Positions 26,858-37,863 of a DNA stretch of 64,000 nucleotides are shown here, piece by piece; position 1 is the stretch's first letter; every line of letters begins with the position of its first letter. The position numbers and the translations under genes are program-made. This DNA is from Pseudoxanthomonas sp. J35 (GTDB lineage: Bacteria; Pseudomonadota; Gammaproteobacteria; Xanthomonadales; Xanthomonadaceae): positions 1-64,000 of the forward strand of contig NZ_AZVB01000008.1 of NCBI RefSeq assembly GCF_000513995.1, written 5' to 3'. The notes below the pieces were generated by a model. The model was not told the origin of the DNA and did not search any database. It worked only from the letters and a program-made list of their open reading frames with translations.

Positions 26858-27931
26858 TCAGGCGTACGCGTCCAGCAGGCCGCGCGCCCGCGCCGGGGCC
26901 GGCGCGTCGGCGGCGCCAGTCGCGGGGGACGCCGTGTCGCCGGCCGATCCCGCCGCGTCGCCGCCGGCACGGGAGCCGCCGCCCTGGCCGTCGTGGCGGG
27001 GCTGCTGGCCGACCCCGGCGTGGGCGAGCTGGAAGCCGTGCTGGCCGAGCAGCTCGCGCAGCCGCGGCAGGCTCTGTTCCAGCGCCTGGCGGACCTCGGG
27101 CTGTGCGCTGAGGAAGTCCGCCGACACCCGCTCGCCGTCCAGGCGCAGGTGGACCTCCACCGGGCCCAGGTCGTGCGGCGAGATCCGGATCCGGGCGTGA
27201 CCGACCTTCTGCTCGGCCAGCCAGTGCAGGCGGGCGCCGAAGGCATCGGCGAAGTCGTCGGCGTGCAGGTCCGGGGTGGGTGCCGTGGCCGGCAAGAGCG
27301 TCGCCGGCGGGTCCCCGCGCAGGACAGGCGCTGCGGCCGCGGCCGGCAACGGGAACGGCTGCGGCGCAGCCTCGCCGTCGGACGCGGCGGGCAGGTCGGG
27401 GACGGAAAGCATCGCCATCGGCGCGGCCGCATCGCCCGCGGACTCGGCCGTCTCCCCGCCCGGTGCGGCGGCCGCCCCGGGCGCCGCGAGCCCCGGCAAG
27501 GGCCTGCCCATCTGGGCGACGGCGGCGGCATTCCCGGGGATCGCTGCCGCCGGGGCGGCCGGCACGGCCGGTCCGACGGGTGCGGGCAGGGGGGGCGAGG
27601 GCGGCGTCGCGGCCAGGGCCAGCGCGGCCAGGCCTGCCGGCGGCCACTCCTCGTCCTCGGCCGACGCTTCGGTATCGGTCCCGGGGACGGCATCGGCCGT
27701 GTCCCCGGGCGGCATCGGCGGCAGGCCCGGGACCGCCGCCTCGGCGCCGGCCGCCGGGCGATCGTCGGCCGCGGGATCCTGCCCCGGCTGGCCGCCGCCC
27801 GGGCCGCCGCCTTCGAGCAGCCGCGCGAAACCGCCCGCCGCCCCGGGCGCGGCCGCGGCCGCGGTGGCCGGCGGGGCGGCGGGGCCGCTGCCGGGGGGCG
27901 CTGCCGGCGGCAGCGCCGAGAGCGCGTTCAT
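26858..27931 (-). CDS. fliK: Flagellar hook-length control protein FliK
   Basis: A 357-residue protein with a very Ala/Pro/Gly-rich N-terminal two thirds. The conserved C-terminal FliK domain (about 225-310) includes ARIRISPHDLGPVEVHLRLD, and a low-complexity tail follows. FliK is the secreted ruler that sets hook length and triggers the FlhB switch. It overlaps fliJ by ATGA and ends the fliEFGHIJK operon. Confidence 0.9.
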   Translation of the reverse strand: MNALSALPPAAPPGSGPAAPPATAAAAAPGAAGGFARLLEGGGPGGGQPGQDPAADDRPAAGAEAAVPGLPPMPPGDTADAVPGTDTEASAEDEEWPPAGLAALALAATPPSPPLPAPVGPAVPAAPAAAIPGNAAAVAQMGRPLPGLAAPGAAAAPGGETAESAGDAAAPMAMLSVPDLPAASDGEAAPQPFPLPAAAAAPVLRGDPPATLLPATAPTPDLHADDFADAFGARLHWLAEQKVGHARIRISPHDLGPVEVHLRLDGERVSADFLSAQPEVRQALEQSLPRLRELLGQHGFQLAHAGVGQQPRHDGQGGGSRAGGDAAGSAGDTASPATGAADAPAPARARGLLDAYA

Positions 27932-28380
27932 GCCGGCTCTCCTTCGCTGGACTGCGCCGCCAGCCGCACGCGGCGGGCACCCAGGTCGTCCATCTCGCGC
28001 TGGCTGCGGCGCTCGTCCACCTTGCGTTCCTGCGCCCGGTAGGACGCGGCCAGCTGCTCCAGCACCTGCTTGTCGCGGCTGGCCAGCAGCAGGCGGGTGC
28101 GCTCGGCCTCCAGGCGCGCACGGCTGCTGTCCACGGTACGGCTCTGCTGCGCCACCGCGTTCTCCAGGCGTTCGAGGAAGGCGCGGCGGTTGGCCAGCTG
28201 CGCCGGGCTGGTGGCGGCCATCTGGCTGGATGCGTATTCCTCCGCGTAGCGGCGCAGCTCCTCCAGGCGCGATTCCTGCAGCGCGTGCGCCCGTTGGCGC
28301 TCGGCCAGCTCGCGGGCCACGGCGTCCTCGTGCTCCTGCGCGCGGCGCAGCAACGGATCGAGGCGGCGGGACTGCATCAT
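27928..28380 (-). CDS. fliJ: Flagellar export chaperone FliJ
   Basis: A 150-residue, almost wholly coiled-coil protein rich in Arg, Glu, Gln and Ala. Its position between fliI and fliK, with ATGA overlaps on both sides, and its length identify FliJ, the stalk that links the FliI ATPase to FlhA. Confidence 0.9.
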   Translation of the reverse strand: MMQSRRLDPLLRRAQEHEDAVARELAERQRAHALQESRLEELRRYAEEYASSQMAATSPAQLANRRAFLERLENAVAQQSRTVDSSRARLEAERTRLLLASRDKQVLEQLAASYRAQERKVDERRSQREMDDLGARRVRLAAQSSEGEPA

Positions 28381-29789
28381 GCGGGGTTCTCCTTGTCTTG
28401 CAGCAGTTGCGCCAGGGCGGCGCGGCTGTGGTGCAGGTCGGCGGCGCGGGCCACGTCCTGGCCGAGGAACTCGACGATCTCCGGCCAGCGCTCCAGCGCC
28501 TCGTCCACCACCGGGTCGTTGCCGCGCTGGTAGGCGCCGATGGCGATCAGGTCGCGGTTGGCGTTGTAGGCCGCGACCAGGCGCTTGAGCGCGCGGATGC
28601 GTGCGCGCCAGGTCTCGTCGGCGATGTCCTGGACCACGCGGCTGACCGAGGACTCCACGTCGATGGCCGGGTACAGCCCGGCGTCGGCAATCCGGCGCGA
28701 CAGCAGGATGTGGCCGTCGAGGATGGCGCGGGCGGCGTCGGCGATGGGGTCCTGCGGGTCGTCGCCCTCGGTCAACACGGTGTAGAACGCGGTGATCGAG
28801 CCGCGCCCGGCGGCGCCGTTGCCGGCGCGCTCCACCAGCGCCGGCAGCTTGGCGAACACGCTGGGCGGGTAGCCGCGGGTGGTCGGCGGCTCGCCCACCG
28901 ACAGGCCGACCTCGCGCTGGGCCTGGGCGAACCGGGTCAGCGAGTCCATCAGCAGCAGCACGTTCAGGCCCTGGTCGCGGAACCACTCGGCGATGGCGGT
29001 GGCGCGGTAGGCGCCGTGCAGGCGCGCCAGCGGCGGGCGGTCGGCCGGCGCGGCCACCACCACCGCGCGGCGCAGGCCTTCCTCGCCCAGCGTGGTCTCG
29101 ACGAAGTCGCGCACCTCGCGCCCGCGTTCGCCGATCAGGCCGACCACGATCGCGTCGGCGGCGGTATAGCGGGTCATCATCCCCAGCAGCGTCGACTTGC
29201 CGACGCCGGAGCCGGCGAACAGGCCCACGCGCTGGCCGCGCCCGATCGGCAGCAGCGCGTTGATCGCGCGCACGCCCACGTCCAGCGGCTGGGTGATGGG
29301 CTCGCGCGCCAGCGGGTTGATGGCCACGCCGGCCATGCCCACGCTGGCCTCGGCGCGGATCGGGCCGCGGCCGTCCAGCGGGGCGCCGTCGCTGTCGATC
29401 ACGCGGCCGAGCAGACCCTCGCCGACCTCGACGCCGCCGCGGCGGCGCACCGGCACCACGCGCGCGTTCGGCAGCAGGCCGTGCAGCTCGGCGCTGGGCA
29501 TCAGCGAGGTGCGCTCGCCGGCGAAGCCCACGACCTCGGCCTCGACCCAGCCGCCGTCGGCGACTTCGACCTTGCAGGTCGCGCCCATGGGCGCCTCGCA
29601 GCCGGTGGCCTCCAGGGTCAGGCCGACCGCGCGGCGCAGGACGCCCTCGCGGATCAGGCCGCGGCCGGCGGCCGGGTCCAAGGAAATCGCGTCCAGGCGC
29701 GCGGCCAGGCGCAGGTTGCGCGCGGCCAGCCAGTCGGCCGGGACGGCCGGGACCGCGCGCTCGGGCGGGGGCGGGGCGGCCGGCATCAT
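28377..29789 (-). CDS. fliI: Flagellar export ATPase FliI
   Basis: A 470-residue F1-beta-like ATPase that powers flagellar protein export. Walker A is GLFAGSGVGKSTLLG; LLLMDSLTRFAQAQREVGLS and PPSVFAKLPALVERAG are the family signatures. It overlaps fliH upstream and fliJ downstream by ATGA. Confidence 0.97.
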   Translation of the reverse strand: MMPAAPPPPERAVPAVPADWLAARNLRLAARLDAISLDPAAGRGLIREGVLRRAVGLTLEATGCEAPMGATCKVEVADGGWVEAEVVGFAGERTSLMPSAELHGLLPNARVVPVRRRGGVEVGEGLLGRVIDSDGAPLDGRGPIRAEASVGMAGVAINPLAREPITQPLDVGVRAINALLPIGRGQRVGLFAGSGVGKSTLLGMMTRYTAADAIVVGLIGERGREVRDFVETTLGEEGLRRAVVVAAPADRPPLARLHGAYRATAIAEWFRDQGLNVLLLMDSLTRFAQAQREVGLSVGEPPTTRGYPPSVFAKLPALVERAGNGAAGRGSITAFYTVLTEGDDPQDPIADAARAILDGHILLSRRIADAGLYPAIDVESSVSRVVQDIADETWRARIRALKRLVAAYNANRDLIAIGAYQRGNDPVVDEALERWPEIVEFLGQDVARAADLHHSRAALAQLLQDKENPA

Positions 29790-30403
29790 GCGCCGGCCCC
29801 GGCCTTGTGCACCACGCTTTCCAGCGCGCCGCGCAGGCGCGCCTCGAGGGTGCCGTCGATGCGCACCGCCTCGGCGTGCACGCGCAGGTCGCCGCGGCCC
29901 AGCGCCGGGTCCGGCACCAGCCGCGCCCCCGAAACCAGCGCCAGCAGCGGCGCCAGCGCAGCGATGTCGTCCGGGTGCAGGCGCACCTCGACCTCGCGGC
30001 TGCTGCCGCCGACCGCGTCCAGCGCCTCGGCCACCAGGTCCGACAGCAGCACCGGGTCGGCGGCATAGGCGCGCCCGACCAGGCTGCCGGCGATGCGCAC
30101 CGCCAGCTCGCCCAGCGCGGCGGTGACCTCGTCCTCCAGCCGCGTCAGCGGCCGGGTGAAGTTGTCCAGGATGCCCTCGATCTGCGCGGCCAGCCGCCGC
30201 ACCTCGGCTTGGCCCTGGGCGAAGCCTTCCTGGCGGCCCTGCTCCAGGCCCGCCTGGTAGCCCTCGCGGCGGGCGGCCTCCTCGATGGCCTGGATTTCCT
30301 CCAGGGTGGGCGGTCGCGGGACCGGCACCGCGGCGGCCGGCTCGGCCGCCGGCGAGGGGACGGCCGACAGTTCCGGCGCCACCCAGCGGACCGCGGCGCT
30401 CAT
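29786..30403 (-). CDS. fliH: Flagellar export regulator FliH
   Basis: A 205-residue protein with an N-terminal unordered part, a GxxxG-type helix (REGYQAGLEQGRQEGFAQGQ) and a C-terminal domain. It binds and restrains FliI and tethers it to FliN. It overlaps fliG and fliI by ATGA. Confidence 0.93.
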   Translation of the reverse strand: MSAAVRWVAPELSAVPSPAAEPAAAVPVPRPPTLEEIQAIEEAARREGYQAGLEQGRQEGFAQGQAEVRRLAAQIEGILDNFTRPLTRLEDEVTAALGELAVRIAGSLVGRAYAADPVLLSDLVAEALDAVGGSSREVEVRLHPDDIAALAPLLALVSGARLVPDPALGRGDLRVHAEAVRIDGTLEARLRGALESVVHKAGAGA

Positions 30404-31416
30404 ACCAGCTCCTCGCTGCCGCTGCCGTTGAGGTTGATCACGCCCTCGTCGGCCAGGCGGCGGACGATGGTCAGGATTTCCTTCTGCGCAGCCTCCACGT
30501 CGGACAGGCGCACCGGGCCGCGCGCCTCCATGTCCTCCAGCAGGATCTCGGCCGCGCGCTGGGACATGTTGCGGGTGATCTTCTCGCGCACGCGCACGTC
30601 GGCGCCGCGCAGGGCGATGCCCAGGCGCTCGCCGGAGACCTCGCGCAGCAGCGCCTGCAGTTCGCGGTCCTCCAGTTCGACCAGGTCGTCGAACACGAAC
30701 ATCAGGTCCTGGATGCGCTGGCTCAGATCCGGGTCCACCTTGGAGATCGTGCCCAGGATCGAGGGCTCCTGGCCGGTCTCGAGGAAGTTGAGGATGTTGG
30801 CCGCGACCTTGACCCCGCCGATGTTGGACGCCTTCAGGTTTTGGTTGCCGGCGAACTGGCGCTCCATGACCTCGTTGAGCTCGTTGAGCGCGTTGGGCGG
30901 GATACCGTCCAGGGTGGCGATGCGCAGCAGCACGTCGGCGCGGGTGCGCTCGGGCAGCAGGCGCAGGGTGTCGGCGGCGTGGTCGGCGTCCAGGTGCGAG
31001 AGCACGATGGCGATGATCTGCGGGTGCTCGTTGCGCACCAGGTCGGCGATGGCGCGCGGGTCCATCCAGCGCAGGGTGTCCAAGCCGGTGGTGTTGCGGC
31101 CCAGCAGGATGCGGTCGATCAGGCTGCCGGCCTTGTCCGCGCCCAGGGCCTGGATCAGCACGTTGCGGATGTAGTCGTCCGCGCCCACGCCCAGCGAGGT
31201 CTGCTTGTCCAGCGCACCCTCGAACTCGTCCATCACCCGCAGCACCTGCTCGCGGGTGACGCCGTTCATGGTGGCCATGGCCAGGCCCAGCTTCTGCACT
31301 TCCTTGGCGCCCATGTGCTTGAGCACCTCGGCCGCGTCGGCCTCGCCCAGCGAGAGCAGCAGCACCGCGGCGCGCTGCACGCCGCTCAGTTCGTCGTGGT
31401 TGCTAGCCTGCTTCAT
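30400..31416 (-). CDS. fliG: Flagellar motor switch protein FliG
   Basis: A 338-residue C-ring protein that joins FliF to FliM and takes torque from the stator. The armadillo-type helical repeats and the charged C-terminal torque helix (DLVELEDRELQALLREV) are visible, as is the EHPQIIAIVLSHL motif. It overlaps fliF by 14 bp. Confidence 0.97.
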   Translation of the reverse strand: MKQASNHDELSGVQRAAVLLLSLGEADAAEVLKHMGAKEVQKLGLAMATMNGVTREQVLRVMDEFEGALDKQTSLGVGADDYIRNVLIQALGADKAGSLIDRILLGRNTTGLDTLRWMDPRAIADLVRNEHPQIIAIVLSHLDADHAADTLRLLPERTRADVLLRIATLDGIPPNALNELNEVMERQFAGNQNLKASNIGGVKVAANILNFLETGQEPSILGTISKVDPDLSQRIQDLMFVFDDLVELEDRELQALLREVSGERLGIALRGADVRVREKITRNMSQRAAEILLEDMEARGPVRLSDVEAAQKEILTIVRRLADEGVINLNGSGSEELV

Positions 31417-33064
31417 TGCCCAACCAGTCCTTCACTACCTGGGCCACCCGCTTGGAATCGGCGCGCACCGCCTCGCGCGCGTTGCGCAGGCGGTCCTCGT
31501 AAGCGTCGGAGGCCAGCGCCATGGGCGGGCGCGGCTGCTGGCCGATGCGGGCGCTGTCCTCGGCCAGCGCGGGCGCGGGATCGTCCACCAGCGCCACTTC
31601 CGCGGTCGCCGGCTGCGTCTCCCGCGCGGCGCCGGCGGCGGGCGCGGCGATCTGGCGCAGCGCGGGGCGCAGCACGCCGAACGCCAGGGCCAGCACCACC
31701 GCCGCGCCGACCAGCAGGCGCAGGGCGTCGCGCAGCCGCGGATCCTCCCACCATTTCGGCGCTTCCGCAGGCGCTCCGGTCTCGCGCACGAACGGCGCGT
31801 TGACCACCGAGACCACGTCGCCGCGCGCCGGGTCGAAGCCGACGGCCTGCTTGACCAGGTCCTCCACCCGCCGGAGTTCCTCGGGCCGCAGGGGTTGCAG
31901 CGCGGTCTTGCCGTCGGCGGCCGGGCGCAGCACGTGGTCGACCAGGACCGCGGCGGTGATGCGGCGGATGCGGCCGGCGGGCTGCCGGGTGTGCTGCAGG
32001 GTGCGGTCCAGCTCGAAGTTGCGGCTGGCCGTGCGCGAGGTCTCGGCGGGGGCGGGCGCGGCGGCAGGGGCCGCCGCCGCGCCCGGCGGGGTGTTGCTGG
32101 CCGCGCCCGGCACGCCCTGCGGGCCGTCGCCTTCGCGGGTGTTCTCGCTGACCTGCTCGCTGCGCAGCTTGGCCGGCTCGCCGTTGAACAGTTCGCGGGC
32201 CTCCTCCGTGACCGAGAAGTCCATGTCCACGGTGACCTCCGCGTTGACCCGGCCCGGGCCGGTCATCGGCTCGAGCAGTTCGCGGATGCGCTGGTTGAAC
32301 GAGGTCTCCTGGCGGCGGACCTGCTCGAACTGCACCGCGCTCAGTTCCGAGGCGCTGTCGGCGCCGTTGCGGCTGAGCAGGCGGCCGTTCTGGTCCACCA
32401 CGGTGACCCGTTCCGGCGGCAGGTCGGGAATGCTGGAGGCAACCAGGTGGACGATGGCGTCGACCTGGTGCCGCTCGAGCAGCGCGCCGGCGCGCAGTTC
32501 CAGGACCACCGACGCGCTGGCCGCTTCCCGCTGCCGGGTGAAGGCAGAGGGCTTGGGGATGGCCAGGTGCACGCGCGCGTCCCGCACCGGGCGCAGGGTG
32601 GCGATGGTGCGCACCAGTTCGGTCTCCAGCGCATGCTGGTAGCGCGCGTTCTCGACGAACTGGCTGACCCCGAAGCCCGGGTCGCGCTCCATCAGCTCGA
32701 AGCCGAGGCGGCCGCTGTCGGTCAGGCCCGAGCCGGCCAGCTTCAGGCGCGCGTCGTGCAGGTGCGCCTCCGGCACCGAGATGGCGCCGGTGGCCGGGTC
32801 GAGCCGGAAAGGGATGTTGGCCGCGCGCAGCAGGTCGGTCGCTTCGGCCGTGGCCTTGGGGTCCAGGCCGGTGTAGAGCGGGCTGTACTGCGGCTTCTGC
32901 GACCAGAAGAAGACGTAGAGGCCGGCGGCCACCGCCAGCGCGATCGACAGCATGATCCCGAGCCGGCGCATCAGCTGCATTTCCTGCAGCCGGACCACCG
33001 CCTGCGCCGCCTTCTCGGCGGCCTGCTCGCGGTTGAAGCTTTCCTTGGCGATGGAAAGGGCCAT
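31403..33064 (-). CDS. fliF: Flagellar MS-ring protein FliF
   Basis: A 553-residue inner-membrane ring protein on which the basal body is built. It has two membrane helices (about 35-54 and 455-475) around the ring-building periplasmic domains. The C-terminus ends in a FliG-binding segment (VAQVVKDWLGNEAG). It follows fliE by 19 bp. Confidence 0.97.
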   Translation of the reverse strand: MALSIAKESFNREQAAEKAAQAVVRLQEMQLMRRLGIMLSIALAVAAGLYVFFWSQKPQYSPLYTGLDPKATAEATDLLRAANIPFRLDPATGAISVPEAHLHDARLKLAGSGLTDSGRLGFELMERDPGFGVSQFVENARYQHALETELVRTIATLRPVRDARVHLAIPKPSAFTRQREAASASVVLELRAGALLERHQVDAIVHLVASSIPDLPPERVTVVDQNGRLLSRNGADSASELSAVQFEQVRRQETSFNQRIRELLEPMTGPGRVNAEVTVDMDFSVTEEARELFNGEPAKLRSEQVSENTREGDGPQGVPGAASNTPPGAAAAPAAAPAPAETSRTASRNFELDRTLQHTRQPAGRIRRITAAVLVDHVLRPAADGKTALQPLRPEELRRVEDLVKQAVGFDPARGDVVSVVNAPFVRETGAPAEAPKWWEDPRLRDALRLLVGAAVVLALAFGVLRPALRQIAAPAAGAARETQPATAEVALVDDPAPALAEDSARIGQQPRPPMALASDAYEDRLRNAREAVRADSKRVAQVVKDWLGNEAG

Positions 33065-33083
33065 GGCGGTCCGGATCCTTGCG

Positions 33084-33455
33084 TTACAGCGGCATGTTCA
33101 TGACGTCTTGGTACGCCTGTACCAGACGGTTGCGCACCTCGACGGTGGCGCGGAAGGCGACCTGGGACTGCTGCGCGGCGACCATCACCCGCGCCAGGTC
33201 GGCGCCCGGTTCGCCGCGCTCGAACGCCTGCGCCAGCGCACCGGCGCGCTGCTGCGCGGCGTTGACGCCTTCCAGCGCGCCGCGCAAGGTCTCGCCGAAG
33301 CTGGGACGTGCGGCCGCCGGCGGCTGCCCGGGCAGCGCGGCCGGTCCGCCGAGGGCGTCGCTGCGTGGGGCGTCGCCGGCCACGCGCGCCACCTGGCCGA
33401 GCTGGTTCTGGTAGGCGCGTATCTGCGACAGGACGGAGCTGATCGAATCGGTCAT
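33084..33455 (-). CDS. fliE: Flagellar hook-basal body protein FliE
   Basis: A 123-residue rod-junction protein joining the MS ring to the rod. The conserved C-terminal helices (DLARVMVAAQQSQVAFRATV and LVQAYQDVMNMPL) are clear. A sigma-54 promoter lies about 42 bases upstream. It heads the fliEFGHIJK operon. Confidence 0.95.
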   Translation of the reverse strand: MTDSISSVLSQIRAYQNQLGQVARVAGDAPRSDALGGPAALPGQPPAAARPSFGETLRGALEGVNAAQQRAGALAQAFERGEPGADLARVMVAAQQSQVAFRATVEVRNRLVQAYQDVMNMPL

Positions 33456-33496
33456 GGCGGTCGGTACTCGTGCGCGTCGGGGCCGCAACGGGGCGA

Positions 33497-33512
33497 TGCA
33501 AGCCGTGTGCCG
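33497..33512 (-). promoter_or_regulatory. Sigma-54 promoter for fliEFGHIJK
   Basis: Minus-strand CGGCACACGGCTTGCA; both core GG and GC pairs have the right spacing. The predicted leader to fliE is about 31 bases. Confidence 0.85.
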
Positions 33513-33660
33513 CGCCCGCGGCGGTGATCCGTCCCGGCACGGCGCCCACCCCCGGGCAGGGCGTGGCGCGGGTGGAACGAGGCGGGGAAATGCGGACTGC
33601 CCGGTCCGCCGGATCGGCGTGGGCCAGCCGGGAGGGCCGCGGCGCGCATCCCGGCGCGGC

Positions 33661-35111
<1,451 letters not shown>

Positions 35112-35115
<4 letters not shown>

Positions 35116-35489
35116 GCTTCACCTCGGGACAGGCGCTCCAGGATCGGCATCACTTCCTGGAGGTAGGAAAGCTTGCTGACGAAACCATCGGCGCCGGCGC
35201 GGCTGGCGTGCTCGCGGTGCTCGGCGTCGTCGAAATGGCTGGCGATCACCACATAGGGCGGGTCGTCCTGGGCCTTGATCAGGCGCGTGGCCTGCAAGCC
35301 GCCCATCTCCGGCATGGCCAGGTCCATCAGCACTGCGTCCGGGCGCAGGGCCTCGGAGCGGGCGATGGCCTCCAGCCCGTTGCCGGCGGTGCCGGCCACC
35401 TCCAGCCACTCCAGCCGGCGGAAGTGGCGCAGGGCGGCGTTGATGAAGCCCTCGTGGTCGTCGACGATCAGTACGCGGATCTTGCGCAT
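35112..35489 (-). CDS. Receiver-only response regulator coupled to fleQ
   Basis: A 125-residue receiver domain of the NarL-like type with the acidic pair (VDDHE), the phospho-acceptor in [14 protein letters not shown] and a lysine in VSKLS, but no DNA-binding domain. It sits between rpoN and fleQ, overlapping fleQ by ATGA. Since FleQ has lost its own phospho-acceptor, this protein is a candidate partner, but that is inference only. Confidence 0.85.
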
Positions 35490-35499
35490 GGAAGATGCC

Positions 35500-36918
35500 T
35501 CAGCCCGCGCGGGCCAGCAGGTCAGGGGCGTCCCGGCGCCGCTCGCGGGCCGGGGCGATGTTCAGCTGCTCGCGGTACTTGGCCACGGTGCGGCGCGCGA
35601 TGTGCACCCCCTGGCGGGCCAGCAGCGCGGCGATGGCCTCGTCGGCCAGCGGGCGGTGCGGCGGCTCGGACTCGATCAGGCGCCGGACCATGGCCCTGGC
35701 CGCGGCGCCGGAGACGCTGGCGCCCTCCAGGCGCACGGCGAAGAAATGCTTGAGTTCGAACGTGCCGCGCGGAGTCTGGATGTACTTGCCGCTGGTGATG
35801 CGCGAGACCGTGGACTCGTGCATGCCGATGGCGTCGGCCACCTCCCGCAGGGTCAGCGGCGCCATTGCCTCCTCGCCGTGGCGCAGGAAGGCGGCTTGGC
35901 GTTCGACCAGCACGCGCGCGGTGCGCAGCAGGGTCTCGTAGCGCATGGACAGGCCGCGGGTGAGCCAGCGCGCTTCCTGCAGCAGCTCGCGCATGCGACC
36001 GGCGCCTTCGCCCTCGGCCTGGGCCAGGGCGCGCTCGTAGAGCGGGTTGACCGCCAGCCTGGGGGCCGAGGCGGGGTTGAGCGCGACGCGCCATTGCCCG
36101 TCCGCGTGCCAGGCGACCACGTCCGGCACCACGTAGCCGGCCTCGGCCGGCTCGGCCTCGGCCTGGGCCGGGCGCGGCTGCAGCGACAGCACCAGGCGCA
36201 CCGCCTCGGCCACGTCCGCGGTCTCGACCTGCAGCCGGCGGGCGATGGCGGCGTGGTCGTGGACGGCCAGTTCCTCCATGCAGCGTTCGAGGATGCGCGC
36301 CGCCAGCGGACGCCGGGGGACCGGGCCGGGCAGGGCGGCCAGCTGCGCCTGCAGGCACTCGCGCAGGTCGCGCGCGGCCAGCCCGGCCGGCTCGCCGTGC
36401 AACAGGCGCTGGCGCACGGCCTCGATCCGTTCTGCGGCCACGTCGAACCGGGCGCAGGCGCGCAGCAGCAGGGCGCCGTGGTCGCCGTCCAGGTAGCCGG
36501 CGTCGTCGCAGTGCTCCAGCCAGAACGCGGCCAGCTCCAGCGTCCGGGGATCCAGTTCCAGCGCCAGGCGCTGCAGCACGCGCACGCACGGGTCGCTGGA
36601 CGCCGGCTCGGCGATGCGCTGCATGCGGTCGTCGCCGCCCTCGTTCCAGCCGGCGCCGGCCACGTCCCACAGCACCGGCTCGGGCAACTCGTCGAACGCC
36701 GCCGTCTCCAGCGCGGGGATCGCCGCCGCGTCCTGCGCGTCGTCGGCGGCGGCCGGCGGCGTCTCCTCCTCCAGCTCCAGCAGCGGGTTGAGCGCGAGCG
36801 CCTGGGCGAGCTCCTGCCGCAACTGCAGCGTGTCCAGCTGCAGCAGGCGGATGGACTGCAGCAGTTGCGGCGTCAAGTGCAACTGCTGCCCCAGCTGGAC
36901 CGAGGCGGTGGCTTTCAT
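35500..36918 (-). CDS. rpoN: RNA polymerase sigma-54 factor RpoN (flagellar copy)
   Basis: A 472-residue sigma-54. Region I is glutamine/leucine-rich (LGQQLHLTPQLLQSIRLLQL), followed by an acidic region II, the core-binding domain, a helix-turn-helix with MHESTVSRITSGKYIQTP, and the RpoN box ARRTVAKYRE near the C-terminus. Xanthomonads often have two rpoN genes, the one in the flagellar locus called rpoN2; whether another copy exists here cannot be told. A GGGGAAGAA site precedes the ATG. Confidence 0.95.
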   Translation of the reverse strand: MKATASVQLGQQLHLTPQLLQSIRLLQLDTLQLRQELAQALALNPLLELEEETPPAAADDAQDAAAIPALETAAFDELPEPVLWDVAGAGWNEGGDDRMQRIAEPASSDPCVRVLQRLALELDPRTLELAAFWLEHCDDAGYLDGDHGALLLRACARFDVAAERIEAVRQRLLHGEPAGLAARDLRECLQAQLAALPGPVPRRPLAARILERCMEELAVHDHAAIARRLQVETADVAEAVRLVLSLQPRPAQAEAEPAEAGYVVPDVVAWHADGQWRVALNPASAPRLAVNPLYERALAQAEGEGAGRMRELLQEARWLTRGLSMRYETLLRTARVLVERQAAFLRHGEEAMAPLTLREVADAIGMHESTVSRITSGKYIQTPRGTFELKHFFAVRLEGASVSGAAARAMVRRLIESEPPHRPLADEAIAALLARQGVHIARRTVAKYREQLNIAPARERRRDAPDLLARAG

Positions 36919-37021
36919 GGTGTTCTTCCCCAGCGCGCCGGAAGTGCGGCGCCGACGGGACCATGCTGCGCCTGCGCCGACGGGAATTGAATCGGGGCGT
37001 GCCTGAAGGCGGTAGTCGGCG

Positions 37022-37040
37022 CCCCTACGGCGTGTAGGGG
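37022..37040. repeat. Inverted repeat upstream of rpoN, candidate operator
   Basis: CCCCTAC, five bases, GTAGGGG: a perfect 7-bp inverted repeat in the gap between the NarL-type regulator and rpoN. It overlaps a second palindrome GGGGAATCCCC (37037-37047). No T-run follows on either strand, so it does not look like a terminator. It could be a regulator site about 100 bases before rpoN. Confidence 0.5.
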
Positions 37041-37094
37041 AATCCCCGATGTCTTCGCGGCTTTCCGACGCGGCCGCGCCGGAAAGCCGGCTGC

Positions 37095-37727
37095 TCAGCC
37101 CAGTTCCTGGCGGTGCTTGACCGCCAGCAGCACCAGTTCGCTGGCGCGCCGGCATCCCAGCGCCTCCATCATCCGGGCGCGGTGGGTCTCCACGGTCTTG
37201 ACGCTGATTCCCAGCGCCGCGGCGATCTCCTTGCTGCTCAGCCCGCGCCCGATCTGGCCCAGGATCTCGCGTTGCCGCGGCGGCAACCCGGCCACGCCGG
37301 CCGGGCGCGAGCGCGCCAGCAGTGGCGCCATCATCTTCGAGGAGATGCGCGGACTGAGGAACATCTCGCCGGCGGCCGCGGCGCGCAGCGCCAGCTCCAG
37401 CTCCAGCGGCGCGGCGTCCTTGACCACGAAGCCGGCCGCGCCCCGGTCCAGTGCGTCGCGCACGTGCATCGGATCGTCGTGCATGGACATCATGACCACG
37501 CGGGTGCCGGGTGCCCGCTCCAGGATGCCGCTGAGCGCTTCCAGCCCGGTGCGCCCCGGGAGCGAGAGGTCCAGCAGCACCAGGTCGGGCCGGTGCATGG
37601 CCGCCAGGTCCACGGCCTGGTCGGCATCGCTGGCCTCGGCGACCACGTCCACGCCCTGGAAGGTCTGCAGGAGCCGGCTGAGCCCGGCGCGCACCAGGGT
37701 GTGGTCGTCGACGATCAGAACTCGCAC
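37095..37727 (-). CDS. NarL/FixJ-family response regulator
   Basis: A 210-residue regulator with a receiver domain (VDDHTLVRAG, phospho-acceptor in LVLLDLSLPGRTG, KDAAP) and a LuxR-type helix-turn-helix (LSSKEIAAALGISVKTVETH). No kinase gene is adjacent. The only NarX-type kinase in the window is at 58678-60369, 21 kb away. The gene precedes rpoN on the same strand, and the inverted repeat at 37022-37040 in the gap is a possible target. Confidence 0.9.
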   Translation of the reverse strand: MRVLIVDDHTLVRAGLSRLLQTFQGVDVVAEASDADQAVDLAAMHRPDLVLLDLSLPGRTGLEALSGILERAPGTRVVMMSMHDDPMHVRDALDRGAAGFVVKDAAPLELELALRAAAAGEMFLSPRISSKMMAPLLARSRPAGVAGLPPRQREILGQIGRGLSSKEIAAALGISVKTVETHRARMMEALGCRRASELVLLAVKHRQELG

Positions 37728-37863
37728 GGGCAGGCGGAAGGTCCCCGGATGGACGCCGCCACCTTAGCCGATCGTGCCGGCCTTTTGTAGGTTGCGCGGT
37801 CCGCTGCGAGGCGGTCGCGCCGGCTCCGGCGGCGCTGTGCGCGGCGCAAGGGACGGGGGGCGC

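Noticed and set aside
37760-37790. Sigma-54-like CGGCACG upstream of the NarL-type regulator
   Set aside because: The -24 half is present but no TTGC lies at the required distance.
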